A DNA stretch of 64,000 bases from Gaiellasilicea sp033857955 (GTDB lineage Bacteria > Actinomycetota > Thermoleophilia > Gaiellales > Gaiellaceae). This document shows, piece after piece, positions 54,683 through 62,664 of the stretch. The notes beneath the pieces were generated by a model. It had not been told where the DNA came from. It searched no databases and saw nothing but the letters and a program-made list of their open reading frames with translations. The DNA is taken from assembly GCA_033857955.1 (NCBI GenBank), contig JAWVCW010000018.1, forward strand, positions 16,730 to 80,729, in the 5' to 3' direction. Every line of letters begins with the position of its first letter. Position 1 is the first letter of the stretch. The position numbers were made by a program, and so were the translations under genes.

Positions 54683-57415
54683 ATGAGCGCAATCCCTCTC
54701 GAAGACGCGATCCAGCGCGGCGGTGCGCCGAGCGAAGCGCGCAGCCAGCTCCCGCCGAGGGCGCTCTTCTACTTTCTTTGCGTCGTAGGTGGCGCCGTCG
54801 CGGTCGCCGCGCCGTTCCTCAGCCAGATCGACCGGCACACCGGCAGCTGGGTCGAGTTCGCAATCCTGGCCACCAGCGTCGCGCTCGCGCAGTTCTTCGT
54901 CGTGCGCACGCCGGGGAACAAGTCGTACCACACGACCGGAGTCTTTCTGATCGCCGCGGTCCTCCTTCTCCCGCCGGGGCTGGTCGCGCTCGTCCCGCTG
55001 ATTCAGCACGTGCCGGAATGGCTGCGGAGTCGTGGCACCTGGTACGTCCAGGCGACCAACCTCTGCGTGTTCACGATCGCGACGATGGCGGCGTGGGGGA
55101 GCGCACACGTGATCATTGGCGCCGACGGGCTGATCTCGAGCGACGACGTTCGCTTCGCGCTGGCCGGCACGGCCGCCTCGGTCGTGCTCGTCGCGCTCAA
55201 CTCCTCGCTACTCGCCCCGATGATCCGCTTCGTCAACGGGCACCCGATGCGGGAAATCTTCTCGTACCAGACGGTGTCGACCGAGTTCGTCTTCGCAGCG
55301 CTCGGAGTCGTGCTCGCTGCGTTCTGGACGGCGAACCCGTGGCTCGTCCCCTTCGCGATCGCCCCGCTGCTGCTGATCCACCGTGCGCTCTCGGTGCCGC
55401 AGCTCCAGGCGGAGGCGCGCGTCGACCCCAAGACCGGCCTCTTCAACGCGCGCTACTTCGCCTCGGCGCTGACGGAGGAGCTCGGTCGCGCCCAGCGCTT
55501 CGAGCGGCCGCTCTCGTTGATCATGGCCGACCTCGACCTCCTGCGCGAGATCAACAACACGTACGGCCATCTCGCGGGTGACGCAGTGCTGAAGGGCATC
55601 GCAGAGGTCTTTCGGGCCGAGTTGCGGCACTACGACGTGCCTGCACGCTTCGGCGGCGAAGAGTTCTCGATTCTCCTGCCGGAGACGCCCCCGGACCAGG
55701 CGCTCGAGATCGCAGAGCGGATCCGGCGCGCGATCGCCGCGCGGCTGTTCGACGTCGAAACCTCGAGCGAGCCGATCCGCGCGACCGTCTCGATCGGTGT
55801 CGCCGGCTACCCGAAGGACGCACAGGATCCGAACGCGCTCATCCACCAGGCCGACCTCGCGGTGTACCGCGCCAAGCTGCAGGGGCGCAACCGCGTCCTC
55901 GGCGCGAGCTCCGAGCCCCTACTGATGCCGACCGACCGCAGCGTTCCCCTCGTGACGGTTCCTGAGGAGGGGGGCCACCGCGAGCCGCTCGCCCGCGTTC
56001 CGGAGGCGATGCCGGAGCTCGAGCGCCGCCATACGGCCCACACGACGAGCGGACCGCGCTTCCTCCAGCTGTCGACCCGCCTGGGACTCCTGGTCGGCCT
56101 CGTGACGCTCGCGGGCGTCGCCGCAGGCGCCTTGGGCGCCGTGTTCGGCAACTCGACGGACTTCATCGGCCTGCTCGCAGTGATCGCGCTCGTCGGCGTG
56201 GGAGAAGCGCTTGCGCTCGAGCTCGACGACGGCTCGATCTCCGTCAGCGCCGTCGGTGCGCTCGCAAGCGCGGCGCTCTTCGGCCCGCGAGGCGCCCTCG
56301 CGGTTGCGGTCGCCATCTGCGCGGTCCAGTGGAGTGCGGATCGTGGACCGATCCACAAGGTGCTCTTCAATGCGGGCACGCTGACGCTCTCCTCGCTCGT
56401 GGCGGCATCGGTCTTCACGCTCGGCTTCGACGGCGGCTTGGGCGAGTTCGTCACCGTCGCCGCGGGCCTCGCCGCCGGTGCGGCGTACTTCGCGGTCAAC
56501 ACCGGTCTGCTCTCGGTCGCTCTCGCGCTCGAAGGGCGCGAGAACGTCTGGCGCGTCTGGCACGAGCGATTCCTGTGGCTCGCGCCGCACTACCTCGTGT
56601 ACGGCTTCATCGGCGGGGTGATCGCGATCGGCTACGCGGCGGCCGGCCTCTATGCGCTCGCCGTGTTCGCGGTGCCGCTCCTCCTGATGCGCAAGACGCA
56701 AGAGGCGTACCTCTCGCACACCCGTCGCAGCGCCCAGAAGCTTCGCCAGGCGGCCGAGACGATCCATACCCAGAATGTGTCGCTCGAGCAGGCGAACCGG
56801 CTGCTGAAGGAGCGCTCGACCGCGGCGATGGAGAGCCTCTCCGCAACGGTGGATGCGCGTGATGCCTACACGGCGGGCCACTCGCGCCGCGTCCAGCAGC
56901 TGGCGCTCGCCATCGGTCGTGAGCTCGGGCTCTCGCACGTCGAGCTCGACCTGCTCGGCCACGCAGCGCTCTTCCACGACATCGGCAAGCTGGCGATTCC
57001 GGACTCGATCCTGCTGAAGCCGGCGAGCCTGACCGAGGAGGAGTGGGCGCTGATGCAGCGTCACGCCGACGAGGGCGCGCGCATCATCGACAGGCTCGGC
57101 TTCCTCGGCGACGCCGTGCCGGCGATCCGACACCATCACGAGCGCTTCGACGGCACCGGGTATCCCGACCGCTTGCAGGGCGAGGAGATCCCTCTCGGCG
57201 CACGCATTATCCACGTCGCCGACGCGCTCGACTCGATGCTGACCACTCGCATCTATCGGGCCGCCAGGCCCCTCGACGAGGCGCTCATCGAGCTTCGCCG
57301 AGCAGCGACCTCGCAGTTCTGCCCGCGCTGTGTCTCGGCACTCGAGCGGATCCTGCCGCTCGACGAGTTTTCCGCCGACGCGTCGCAGCGTCCCAAGCTG
57401 GCCGCGGTCTCCTAG
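54683..57415 (+). CDS. Membrane GGDEF + HD-GYP bifunctional c-di-GMP enzyme
   Basis: A 910-residue protein with an unusual order: a first block of about seven membrane helices (residues 20-245), a GGDEF domain (about 255-410), a second membrane block of about eight helices (480-680), a coiled coil, and an HD-GYP domain (about 715-890). The GGDEF active site is ARFGGEEFSILLP with MADLDLLREINNTYGH, and an RxxD inhibitory site (RHYD) lies five residues before GGEEF. The HD-GYP part has LFHDIGKLAIPDS and HHERFDGTGYPDRL. Both catalytic sets look intact, so it may make and degrade c-di-GMP. ATG 54683 has GGAG eight bases upstream. Confidence 0.92.
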   Translation: MSAIPLEDAIQRGGAPSEARSQLPPRALFYFLCVVGGAVAVAAPFLSQIDRHTGSWVEFAILATSVALAQFFVVRTPGNKSYHTTGVFLIAAVLLLPPGLVALVPLIQHVPEWLRSRGTWYVQATNLCVFTIATMAAWGSAHVIIGADGLISSDDVRFALAGTAASVVLVALNSSLLAPMIRFVNGHPMREIFSYQTVSTEFVFAALGVVLAAFWTANPWLVPFAIAPLLLIHRALSVPQLQAEARVDPKTGLFNARYFASALTEELGRAQRFERPLSLIMADLDLLREINNTYGHLAGDAVLKGIAEVFRAELRHYDVPARFGGEEFSILLPETPPDQALEIAERIRRAIAARLFDVETSSEPIRATVSIGVAGYPKDAQDPNALIHQADLAVYRAKLQGRNRVLGASSEPLLMPTDRSVPLVTVPEEGGHREPLARVPEAMPELERRHTAHTTSGPRFLQLSTRLGLLVGLVTLAGVAAGALGAVFGNSTDFIGLLAVIALVGVGEALALELDDGSISVSAVGALASAALFGPRGALAVAVAICAVQWSADRGPIHKVLFNAGTLTLSSLVAASVFTLGFDGGLGEFVTVAAGLAAGAAYFAVNTGLLSVALALEGRENVWRVWHERFLWLAPHYLVYGFIGGVIAIGYAAAGLYALAVFAVPLLLMRKTQEAYLSHTRRSAQKLRQAAETIHTQNVSLEQANRLLKERSTAAMESLSATVDARDAYTAGHSRRVQQLALAIGRELGLSHVELDLLGHAALFHDIGKLAIPDSILLKPASLTEEEWALMQRHADEGARIIDRLGFLGDAVPAIRHHHERFDGTGYPDRLQGEEIPLGARIIHVADALDSMLTTRIYRAARPLDEALIELRRAATSQFCPRCVSALERILPLDEFSADASQRPKLAAVS

Positions 57416-57429
57416 CTCCCCTCCCCAGA

Positions 57430-57473
57430 AACGGACGTGCGGGGGCCCTGCCGACGGGCGGGGCACGTCCGTT
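57430..57473 (+). terminator. Hairpin after the GGDEF/HD-GYP gene
   Basis: AACGGACGTGC (57430-57440) pairs with 57463-57473 (11 bp, perfect). The 22-nt loop is itself GC-rich and can fold. It starts 14 nt after the stop codon. No clear T-run follows. Confidence 0.65.
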
Positions 57474-57482
57474 CTAGTCGTC

Positions 57483-57510
57483 TTGCAAGTTGGCGAAAAT
57501 GCTATAGACT
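57483..57510 (+). promoter_or_regulatory. Promoter of the repeat-protein gene (TTGCAA-N16-TAGACT)
   Basis: TTGCAA (57483-57488) and TAGACT (57505-57510) are 16 bp apart, and the -10 ends 6 nt before the ATG at 57517. This is the best complete leaderless promoter in the window. Confidence 0.6.
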
Positions 57511-57516
57511 GCTTGC

Positions 57517-58197
57517 ATGGGACGATCGCGCCGCCACCCTGCGGTGGCAGGCATCGATCCGGCAGCACTTGCAGCGTTCCAGGCAGGCATCCGCAAGCGC
57601 TACACGGACGAGGAGATCCTCGGACAGCTGACGGCGAGTGCCGAACGGCTCGGGCGCTCGCCGACGATGAGGGAGTTTGCGGCGGACACGGAAACGACCG
57701 TGCATCCGCAGACGGTGATCGAGCATTTCGGCAGCTGGAATGCCGCCAAGCGGCAGGCGGGACTCGTCCCGCGCCGGTTCGCGACCCGCGAGGAGCTACT
57801 CGGCCGCCTGAGCGCGCTCGGCGAGGAGCTCGGGCGCACGCCGACCGCGCGCGACATCGATGCCCGCAAGGGCGCCATGCCCTCGAAGTCGCTGCTCTGG
57901 CATACGTTCGGCTCGCTCGCCCAGGCTCTGCGTGAGGCCGGCTTCGACGTGCCGGTCGGCGAGGAGCGGCTGGAGCGCGCCGTCGTGCAGGGTGCAGGGC
58001 TCGCCCGGACGCTCGGACGCCTGCCGAAGATGGCCGACTGGGCCGACGCTCGCCGTGCCGACCAAGCGCTCCTGACCGAGTGGCAGATCTACCGGATGAT
58101 CGACGTCCAACCGGCGTGGGCGGCGTTCCAGTACCTCGTTCGCGAGCGGCTGCGCGACGAAGGCGACGACGTGGCGCCCGACGGCACGCTCACGTAA
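57517..58197 (+). CDS. Protein with homing-endonuclease-associated helical repeats
   Basis: A 226-residue protein built of repeats of about 50-60 residues: ERLGRSPTMREFAAD...HFGSWNAAKRQAGL, then EELGRTPTARDIDAR...TFGSLAQALREAGF, and a third, weaker copy (ARTLGRLPKMADWADA). The pattern G-R-x-P-T...F-G-S-W...A-x-x-x-A-G is that of the DNA-binding repeats often found with HNH homing endonucleases. No nuclease motif is present, so it is probably a DNA-binding protein. It has its own promoter and lies between the c-di-GMP enzyme and a class II amidotransferase on the other strand. Confidence 0.75.
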   Translation: MGRSRRHPAVAGIDPAALAAFQAGIRKRYTDEEILGQLTASAERLGRSPTMREFAADTETTVHPQTVIEHFGSWNAAKRQAGLVPRRFATREELLGRLSALGEELGRTPTARDIDARKGAMPSKSLLWHTFGSLAQALREAGFDVPVGEERLERAVVQGAGLARTLGRLPKMADWADARRADQALLTEWQIYRMIDVQPAWAAFQYLVRERLRDEGDDVAPDGTLT

Positions 58198-58209
58198 GAG
58201 CTGGGCCGG

Positions 58210-59019
58210 TTAGCCGGTCGCGAGGGTGATCGCCGCGAGGCGCTGAAGGCAGAAAGCGCCCTCGTGCGGGGCGCGAACGGACGGGAGAATCGTCTCCTCG
58301 ACGTAGGAGCGGTCGGGCTGGAAGCGGTCGGTGCCCGTCACGCGCCCGTCCTCGATCCGGAGCAGCGTCCCCTCGTCCATCTCGCGCTTGCGCAGGCTCA
58401 GCCGGAGGGTCTGCTCGAGCAGGTCGAGCGCGGTGCGGGTGGACGCGAAGAAGAGCTCCTTGCCGGCGGTGCCGAGCCAGAGAGGCCGGCCGACGGCGCG
58501 GGCGACGAAGAGGGTGGAGGCGTTCCGCTCGTCGAGCCAGGCGGTCGCCATCGCGCCGTGCAGCTCCTCGAGCGCCTCCGGGCTGCCGGCGGCGTGCTCG
58601 GCGAGCGCGAAGATTGCCTCCGAGTCGACTGTCATGTCCGGCTCGGCGCGCTCGAAGCCGTAGTGCGCGAAGATTTGCTCGTCGTTGACGATGATCCCGT
58701 TGTGGATGCCGACGACGGAGCCATGCCGGATGGGGTGGTTGTTCGCCTCGATCGTCGGATGCCCCTTGGTGTAGTCGCGCACGTGCACGAGCACCTGTGT
58801 CGACGCGGCGGGGACGTGCAGCTCGTCGAGGAGCTCACTCGCGCCCGAGCGACGCTTGTGCACCGTCACGGCTGCGCTGGGTCCGCCACTGGGGCCGCGG
58901 TACGCATACCCGACGGCGTCGGCGCCGCGCTCGGCGATCCCGGCCAGGAGCGCCTGTGCAGCGAGCGTCCGATTGACGCTCGATTCAGGGCTGAGGCTGT
59001 ATCCGGCAATTCCACACAT
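58210..59019 (-). CDS. Class II glutamine amidotransferase domain protein
   Basis: A 269-residue stand-alone GATase type 2 domain. After Met comes the catalytic Cys2 (MCGIAGYSLSPES). RGADAVGYAYRGPSG, VLVHVRDYTKGHPTIEANNH and VGIHNGIIVNDEQIF match the glutaminase half of GlmS/PurF/AsnB. No synthetase or isomerase domain follows, so it either acts alone or gives ammonia to an unknown partner. The -10-like TAGAAT (complement of 59029-59034) ends 9 nt before the ATG. It converges with the repeat-protein gene. Confidence 0.85.
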   Translation of the reverse strand: MCGIAGYSLSPESSVNRTLAAQALLAGIAERGADAVGYAYRGPSGGPSAAVTVHKRRSGASELLDELHVPAASTQVLVHVRDYTKGHPTIEANNHPIRHGSVVGIHNGIIVNDEQIFAHYGFERAEPDMTVDSEAIFALAEHAAGSPEALEELHGAMATAWLDERNASTLFVARAVGRPLWLGTAGKELFFASTRTALDLLEQTLRLSLRKREMDEGTLLRIEDGRVTGTDRFQPDRSYVEETILPSVRAPHEGAFCLQRLAAITLATG

Positions 59020-59028
59020 ATCTGCTGA

Positions 59029-59034
59029 ATTCTA
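59029..59034 (-). promoter_or_regulatory. -10 element (TAGAAT) of the class II amidotransferase gene
   Basis: Read on the minus strand, TAGAAT ends 9 nt before the ATG at 59019. No Shine-Dalgarno sequence lies between them. Confidence 0.4.
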
Positions 59035-59169
59035 CTCCGGGTCATCGGCTGGCGCCGCTCCCCACTTGAGGAGGGTAGACGGCGCTTGTGGGCAGGAAGT
59101 TAGGGGCGTCTTCGACCCCACGTGACGGATTCCTCAAGCTGCGGCGCCCGACGACCGATATCGGTGCGC

Positions 59170-60150
59170 ATGGAGCCGAACCCCGCCGAGCCGGTCTTCG
59201 AGACAGCACCTGAACCGCATCTCGAGCTTCTGCCTGCGCTCGACGAGCCCAAGGACGCTGACGAGGAAGCTGAGGACGCTGAAGACGCCGCGGAGGCGGA
59301 TGAGGAAGCCCCTGCTGCCGTTGCAGAGGCGACGCAGGATCCCCTGAAGCTCTACGTGCGCCAGATCGGCGACGGCCGCCTGCTCACACCGGCCGAGGAG
59401 CGTGAGCTCGCCCGCCTCAAGGACGAAGGCGACGAGGCCGCGAAACGGAAGCTGATCGAGTGCAACCTCCGGCTCGTGATGTCGATCACGCGCAACTACA
59501 CGAAGGTCGGCGTGCCGCTCCTCGACCTGATTCAGGAGGGGAATCTCGGCCTCATCCGCGCTGTCGAGAAGTTCGACTACAAGATGGGCTTCAAGCTCTC
59601 GACCTACGCCACCTGGTGGATCCGCCAGTCGGTCACGCGGGCGCTCGCCGAGCAGGGCCGGACGATCCGCCTGCCCGTGCACGTCGCCGAGCAGGTGCGC
59701 AGGGTCACACGCGCCCGACGCACGCTCGCCCAGAAGCTGAACCGCGACCCCAACGAAGTCGAGATCGCTGTCGAGGCGGGCTTCACGCCGGAGCGCGTCC
59801 AGGAGCTGCTCGAGCTCGTGCAGGACCCGGTCAGCCTCGAGACGCCCGTCGGCGACGGCGAGAGCCTCTACGGCGACATGGTCGAGGACACGAAGACCGC
59901 CGGGCCCGACGCCGAGACGTCCGACCGGCTCCGCGCGAGCGAGCTCTCCGCAGCGCTCGACCGCCTGAATCCGCGCATGCGCCACGTGCTCGCCCAGCGT
60001 TTCGGCCTGGACGGTGCAGTCCCGCAGACGCTGGAAGAGGTCGGCGCCGGCCTCGGCATCACCCGCGAGCGCGTCCGTCAGCTCGAGTCGCGCGCACTGC
60101 GCGAGCTGCGCATGGTCGCACCCGGACTCGAGTTCTACCTTCGCAGCTAG
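59170..60150 (+). CDS. RNA polymerase sigma-70 factor (primary-like)
   Basis: A 326-residue sigma-70 factor. An acidic N-terminus (DEEAEDAEDAAEADEEA) replaces region 1.1; region 1.2 (DPLKLYVRQIGDGRLLTP), region 2 (DLIQEGNLGLIRAVEKFDYK, then STYATWWIRQSVTRAL), region 3, and region 4 with the HTH (TLEEVGAGLGITRERVRQLE) follow. It is a group 1/2 factor, like the second one at 60886-61953 but clearly different. ATG 59170 was preferred; GTG 59122 is an in-frame alternative that would add 16 residues. It is divergent from the amidotransferase gene. Confidence 0.92.
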   Translation: MEPNPAEPVFETAPEPHLELLPALDEPKDADEEAEDAEDAAEADEEAPAAVAEATQDPLKLYVRQIGDGRLLTPAEERELARLKDEGDEAAKRKLIECNLRLVMSITRNYTKVGVPLLDLIQEGNLGLIRAVEKFDYKMGFKLSTYATWWIRQSVTRALAEQGRTIRLPVHVAEQVRRVTRARRTLAQKLNRDPNEVEIAVEAGFTPERVQELLELVQDPVSLETPVGDGESLYGDMVEDTKTAGPDAETSDRLRASELSAALDRLNPRMRHVLAQRFGLDGAVPQTLEEVGAGLGITRERVRQLESRALRELRMVAPGLEFYLRS

Positions 60151-60198
60151 CACAGGCTCGATTCCTCGACGCGAACGCGGGCGGGCCAGGCTCGGCCG

Positions 60199-60869
60199 AT
60201 GAGTCGGCTGTGCACGAGCTTCGAGGAGGCGTGGAACTTCTGCCTCCGCCGCCAGGAAGACCCGGCGCGCTTCTTCGCTCAGTTCCCTGAGGAACCGAGC
60301 TATCTCTTAGGCTGGTTGCTCCGCCTGGCCGACGACGCGTGCGCGTCCGCTGTGGAAGTGGCCCGGCAGGCGTTTCGCAGGTCGAGTGGGTCACGCCGCA
60401 GCCACGCCACTTCCTGCACACCTGGATCGGAGGCGTGGCTCTCGCACCGCGCCGTCCCACCCCGGGCGAGATCGAGGTTGCCGTCGGGCGTGCGCGGCCC
60501 GCGTGGATCAGCATCGACTCCTTCGCGGTCCCGGCGCATCAATTGCCTCCACTCAGCGGTCGTTGTCGAGGTCGAACGCGAAGGGCCGAGGCATCTCGCA
60601 ACGACACTCGTCGAGAGCGGCTCCTGGAACGAGCTGCCGATCGCCGGGCGCCGGCCGGCGTTCAGACGGAGACGTTCCTCGCCCATCTCACGATCGGCGC
60701 CGTGAACAGGCCGAGTGACCCCACTTCGCTGCGGGATGCTCTCGTGCCGCTTCGCGAGGCCGAAATCGGAAGCGCACGGATCAGGGAGGCGTCGCCCTGC
60801 ATCATCCCGGCCTCGCGCGCGACGATCCACGAGGCGTCGGAGATCGTCGGCTCGATCGTCTTCGGGTAG
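60199..60869 (+). pseudogene. Broken 2H phosphoesterase (2'-5' RNA ligase-like), several frameshifts
   Basis: No single frame is coherent, but pieces in two frames make one protein. Frame A from ATG 60199 gives WNFCLRRQEDPARFFAQFP and more; frame B gives WVTPQPRHFLHTWIGGVALA; frame A again gives LHSAVVVEVEREGPRHLATT; and frame B ends with FLAHLTIGAVNRPSDP and the C-terminus to 60869. HLTIG is the second H-x-T motif of 2H phosphoesterases. At least three shifts (near 60375, 60535 and 60650) are needed, so it is most likely a real pseudogene rather than a read error. Confidence 0.7.
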
Positions 60870-60885
60870 ATGGCCTGCGGGTCTT

Positions 60886-61953
60886 CTACAGAAGCTGCCC
60901 GACGGACTCCATCTCGCGGAGCGAGGCGAGCCGTTTGAGCGAGTCGAGCTCGATCTGCCGCACGCGCTCGCGCGTCAGCCCGAGCCGCCGGCCGATCTCC
61001 TCGAGCGTCTTCGGCTCGGCATCCGTGAGTCCGTAGCGGAGCACGACGACCTGGCGCTCGCGGTCCGTGAGCGCACGGAGGGCCTCCGTCAGCGCCTGGC
61101 TGCGGAGCGAGAGCTCCACCTGCTCCTCGGGCAGCGGTCCGTCGCCGGCCACGAAGTCGCCGAACACGGCGTCCTCGGCCTCGCCGACAGGCTGATCGAG
61201 GCTTGTCGAGGCCCGGGCGGCCGCGCGTACCTCGATCGCCTGCTGGAGCGGGAGGGAGGCCTCTTCGGCGATTTCCTCGAGCGTCGGCTCGCGGCCGAGC
61301 TGCGTCCAGAGCGTCCGCTCTGCGCGGTTCATCTTCTGCAGGCGCTCGACGATGTGGACCGGCATGCGGATCGTGCGGGCCTTGTCGGCGAGTGCGCGCG
61401 CCACGGCCTGCCGGATCCACCAGGTGGCGTAGGTCGAGAACTTGAAGCCGCGGCGCCAGTCGAACTTCTCGACCGCGCGGATCAACCCGAGCGTGCCCTC
61501 CTGGATCAGATCCAGGAACGGCAGCCCCTGGTTGCGATAGTTCTTGGCGATCGAGACGACCAGGCGGAGGTTGGACTGGATCATGTGCTGCTTGGCCTGC
61601 AGGTCGCCGAGCTCGATCTTTTTCGCGAGCTCCACCTCCTGCGGCGCCGTCAGCAGCTGGTGCCTGCCCGCCTCGCGCAGGAAGAGCTGCAGCGCGTCGG
61701 TGGTCGTCTCCTGCGGCATCGAGACCGGAGCGGGCGCGGGTGCCGGCTCCTCGGGCTGCGCCTCCTCAACGACCTCGATCCCGCGCCGGTCGAGCTCGCG
61801 GTAGAGCGCGTCCTGCTCGAGCGCGTCCAGCTCGAGCGTCTCGACGACCTCGGCCAGCTCGGTGGCCTTCAGCGACCCGGCCTGCTCGGCGGCGTCCAGC
61901 AGCTGCTGGAGCTCGTCGTTTGTGAGCAGGTGTTCGATGTCGACAGTGGTCAT
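60886..61953 (-). CDS. RNA polymerase sigma-70 factor (SigA/RpoD-type)
   Basis: A 355-residue primary-type sigma factor. Region 1.1-like N-terminus (TNDELQQLLDAAEQAGSLKA), region 1.2 (DALQLFLREAGRHQLL), region 2 (DLIQEGTLGLIRAVEKFDWR, STYATWWIRQAVARAL), region 3 and region 4 (TLEEIGRRLGLTRERVRQIE). Which of the two factors is the housekeeping one cannot be decided by sequence alone; this one has the more complete N-terminus. The start MTTVDIEHLL at 61953 is preceded by a -10-like GAGATT at 7 nt. In-frame upstream codons to 61995 look non-coding. Confidence 0.92.
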   Translation of the reverse strand: MTTVDIEHLLTNDELQQLLDAAEQAGSLKATELAEVVETLELDALEQDALYRELDRRGIEVVEEAQPEEPAPAPAPVSMPQETTTDALQLFLREAGRHQLLTAPQEVELAKKIELGDLQAKQHMIQSNLRLVVSIAKNYRNQGLPFLDLIQEGTLGLIRAVEKFDWRRGFKFSTYATWWIRQAVARALADKARTIRMPVHIVERLQKMNRAERTLWTQLGREPTLEEIAEEASLPLQQAIEVRAAARASTSLDQPVGEAEDAVFGDFVAGDGPLPEEQVELSLRSQALTEALRALTDRERQVVVLRYGLTDAEPKTLEEIGRRLGLTRERVRQIELDSLKRLASLREMESVGQLL

Positions 61954-62022
61954 GGAGGGGAATCTCGCTTGTACCCGTGAGCTTCTCGCTCCCAAACCCG
62001 CGTGTCCAGTCCCGGCCGCCCT

Positions 62023-62514
62023 TTAGTTGCGTGCCGCGCCGCTCTCGAGCGCCGCGAGCAGCTCACCGACCCTGTCCACCGTCGTGATCGCAAGCTCGAT
62101 CTCGGCCGGCTGGAAGTCGCGATCGTCCGCGTAGATCTCCACGAGACCCCAGTTCTGGCCACGCGAGCGGAGCGGCAGCATCAGCAACGAGTCGAAACCG
62201 AGGCGCTCGAGCAGAGCGGTCTCCGCCGGGTCGGCCGACGGGTCGCTGCGCTGCACGATGCGAGGCTCACCGCTGTCGATCACGTCCTGCGTGAGCGGGT
62301 AGTCGGAGACGAGGAACAACTCCAGGGTCGGCTCGACGCCCGAGCGCAGGTAATCGCTCAGCTCGACGAGCAGGTCGCCGATGATCCGCGAGATCGAGCA
62401 GCGCGAGGCGTCGAGCAGATCGGCGAGCTCGCTGCAGGTCACGTTCAGCAGCCGGGAGACGGATGTTTCTGCGGCGATCTTCTCGAGCGAGCGATCGATA
62501 TCCGGAGAGCCCAT
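62023..62514 (-). CDS. GAF-domain protein
   Basis: A 163-residue protein consisting of one GAF domain. Typical features are a helix with DASRCSISRII, the strand LELFLVSDYPLTQDVIDSGE, and the end LMLPLRSRGQNWGLVEIYAD followed by FQPAEIELAITTVDRVGELL. GAF domains sense small molecules or light, or pair signalling proteins; no output domain is attached. It starts 70 nt after the sigma factor start region on the same strand, so it could be upstream in the same transcript as that sigma gene. Confidence 0.8.
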   Translation of the reverse strand: MGSPDIDRSLEKIAAETSVSRLLNVTCSELADLLDASRCSISRIIGDLLVELSDYLRSGVEPTLELFLVSDYPLTQDVIDSGEPRIVQRSDPSADPAETALLERLGFDSLLMLPLRSRGQNWGLVEIYADDRDFQPAEIELAITTVDRVGELLAALESGAARN

Positions 62515-62664
62515 GATCGCTCAAGTATGACCGACGTCACCGCTGGTTCCTTGCGACCGAGCCAATGCACGAGAACCGGCGTTATGTCAAGTCGAGACAG
62601 ATTCGGCAGTCTGCCCTCGCCAGGGCACCGGCGACGGCAAACAGCCCTGGGTGCCTCCCCAGCC

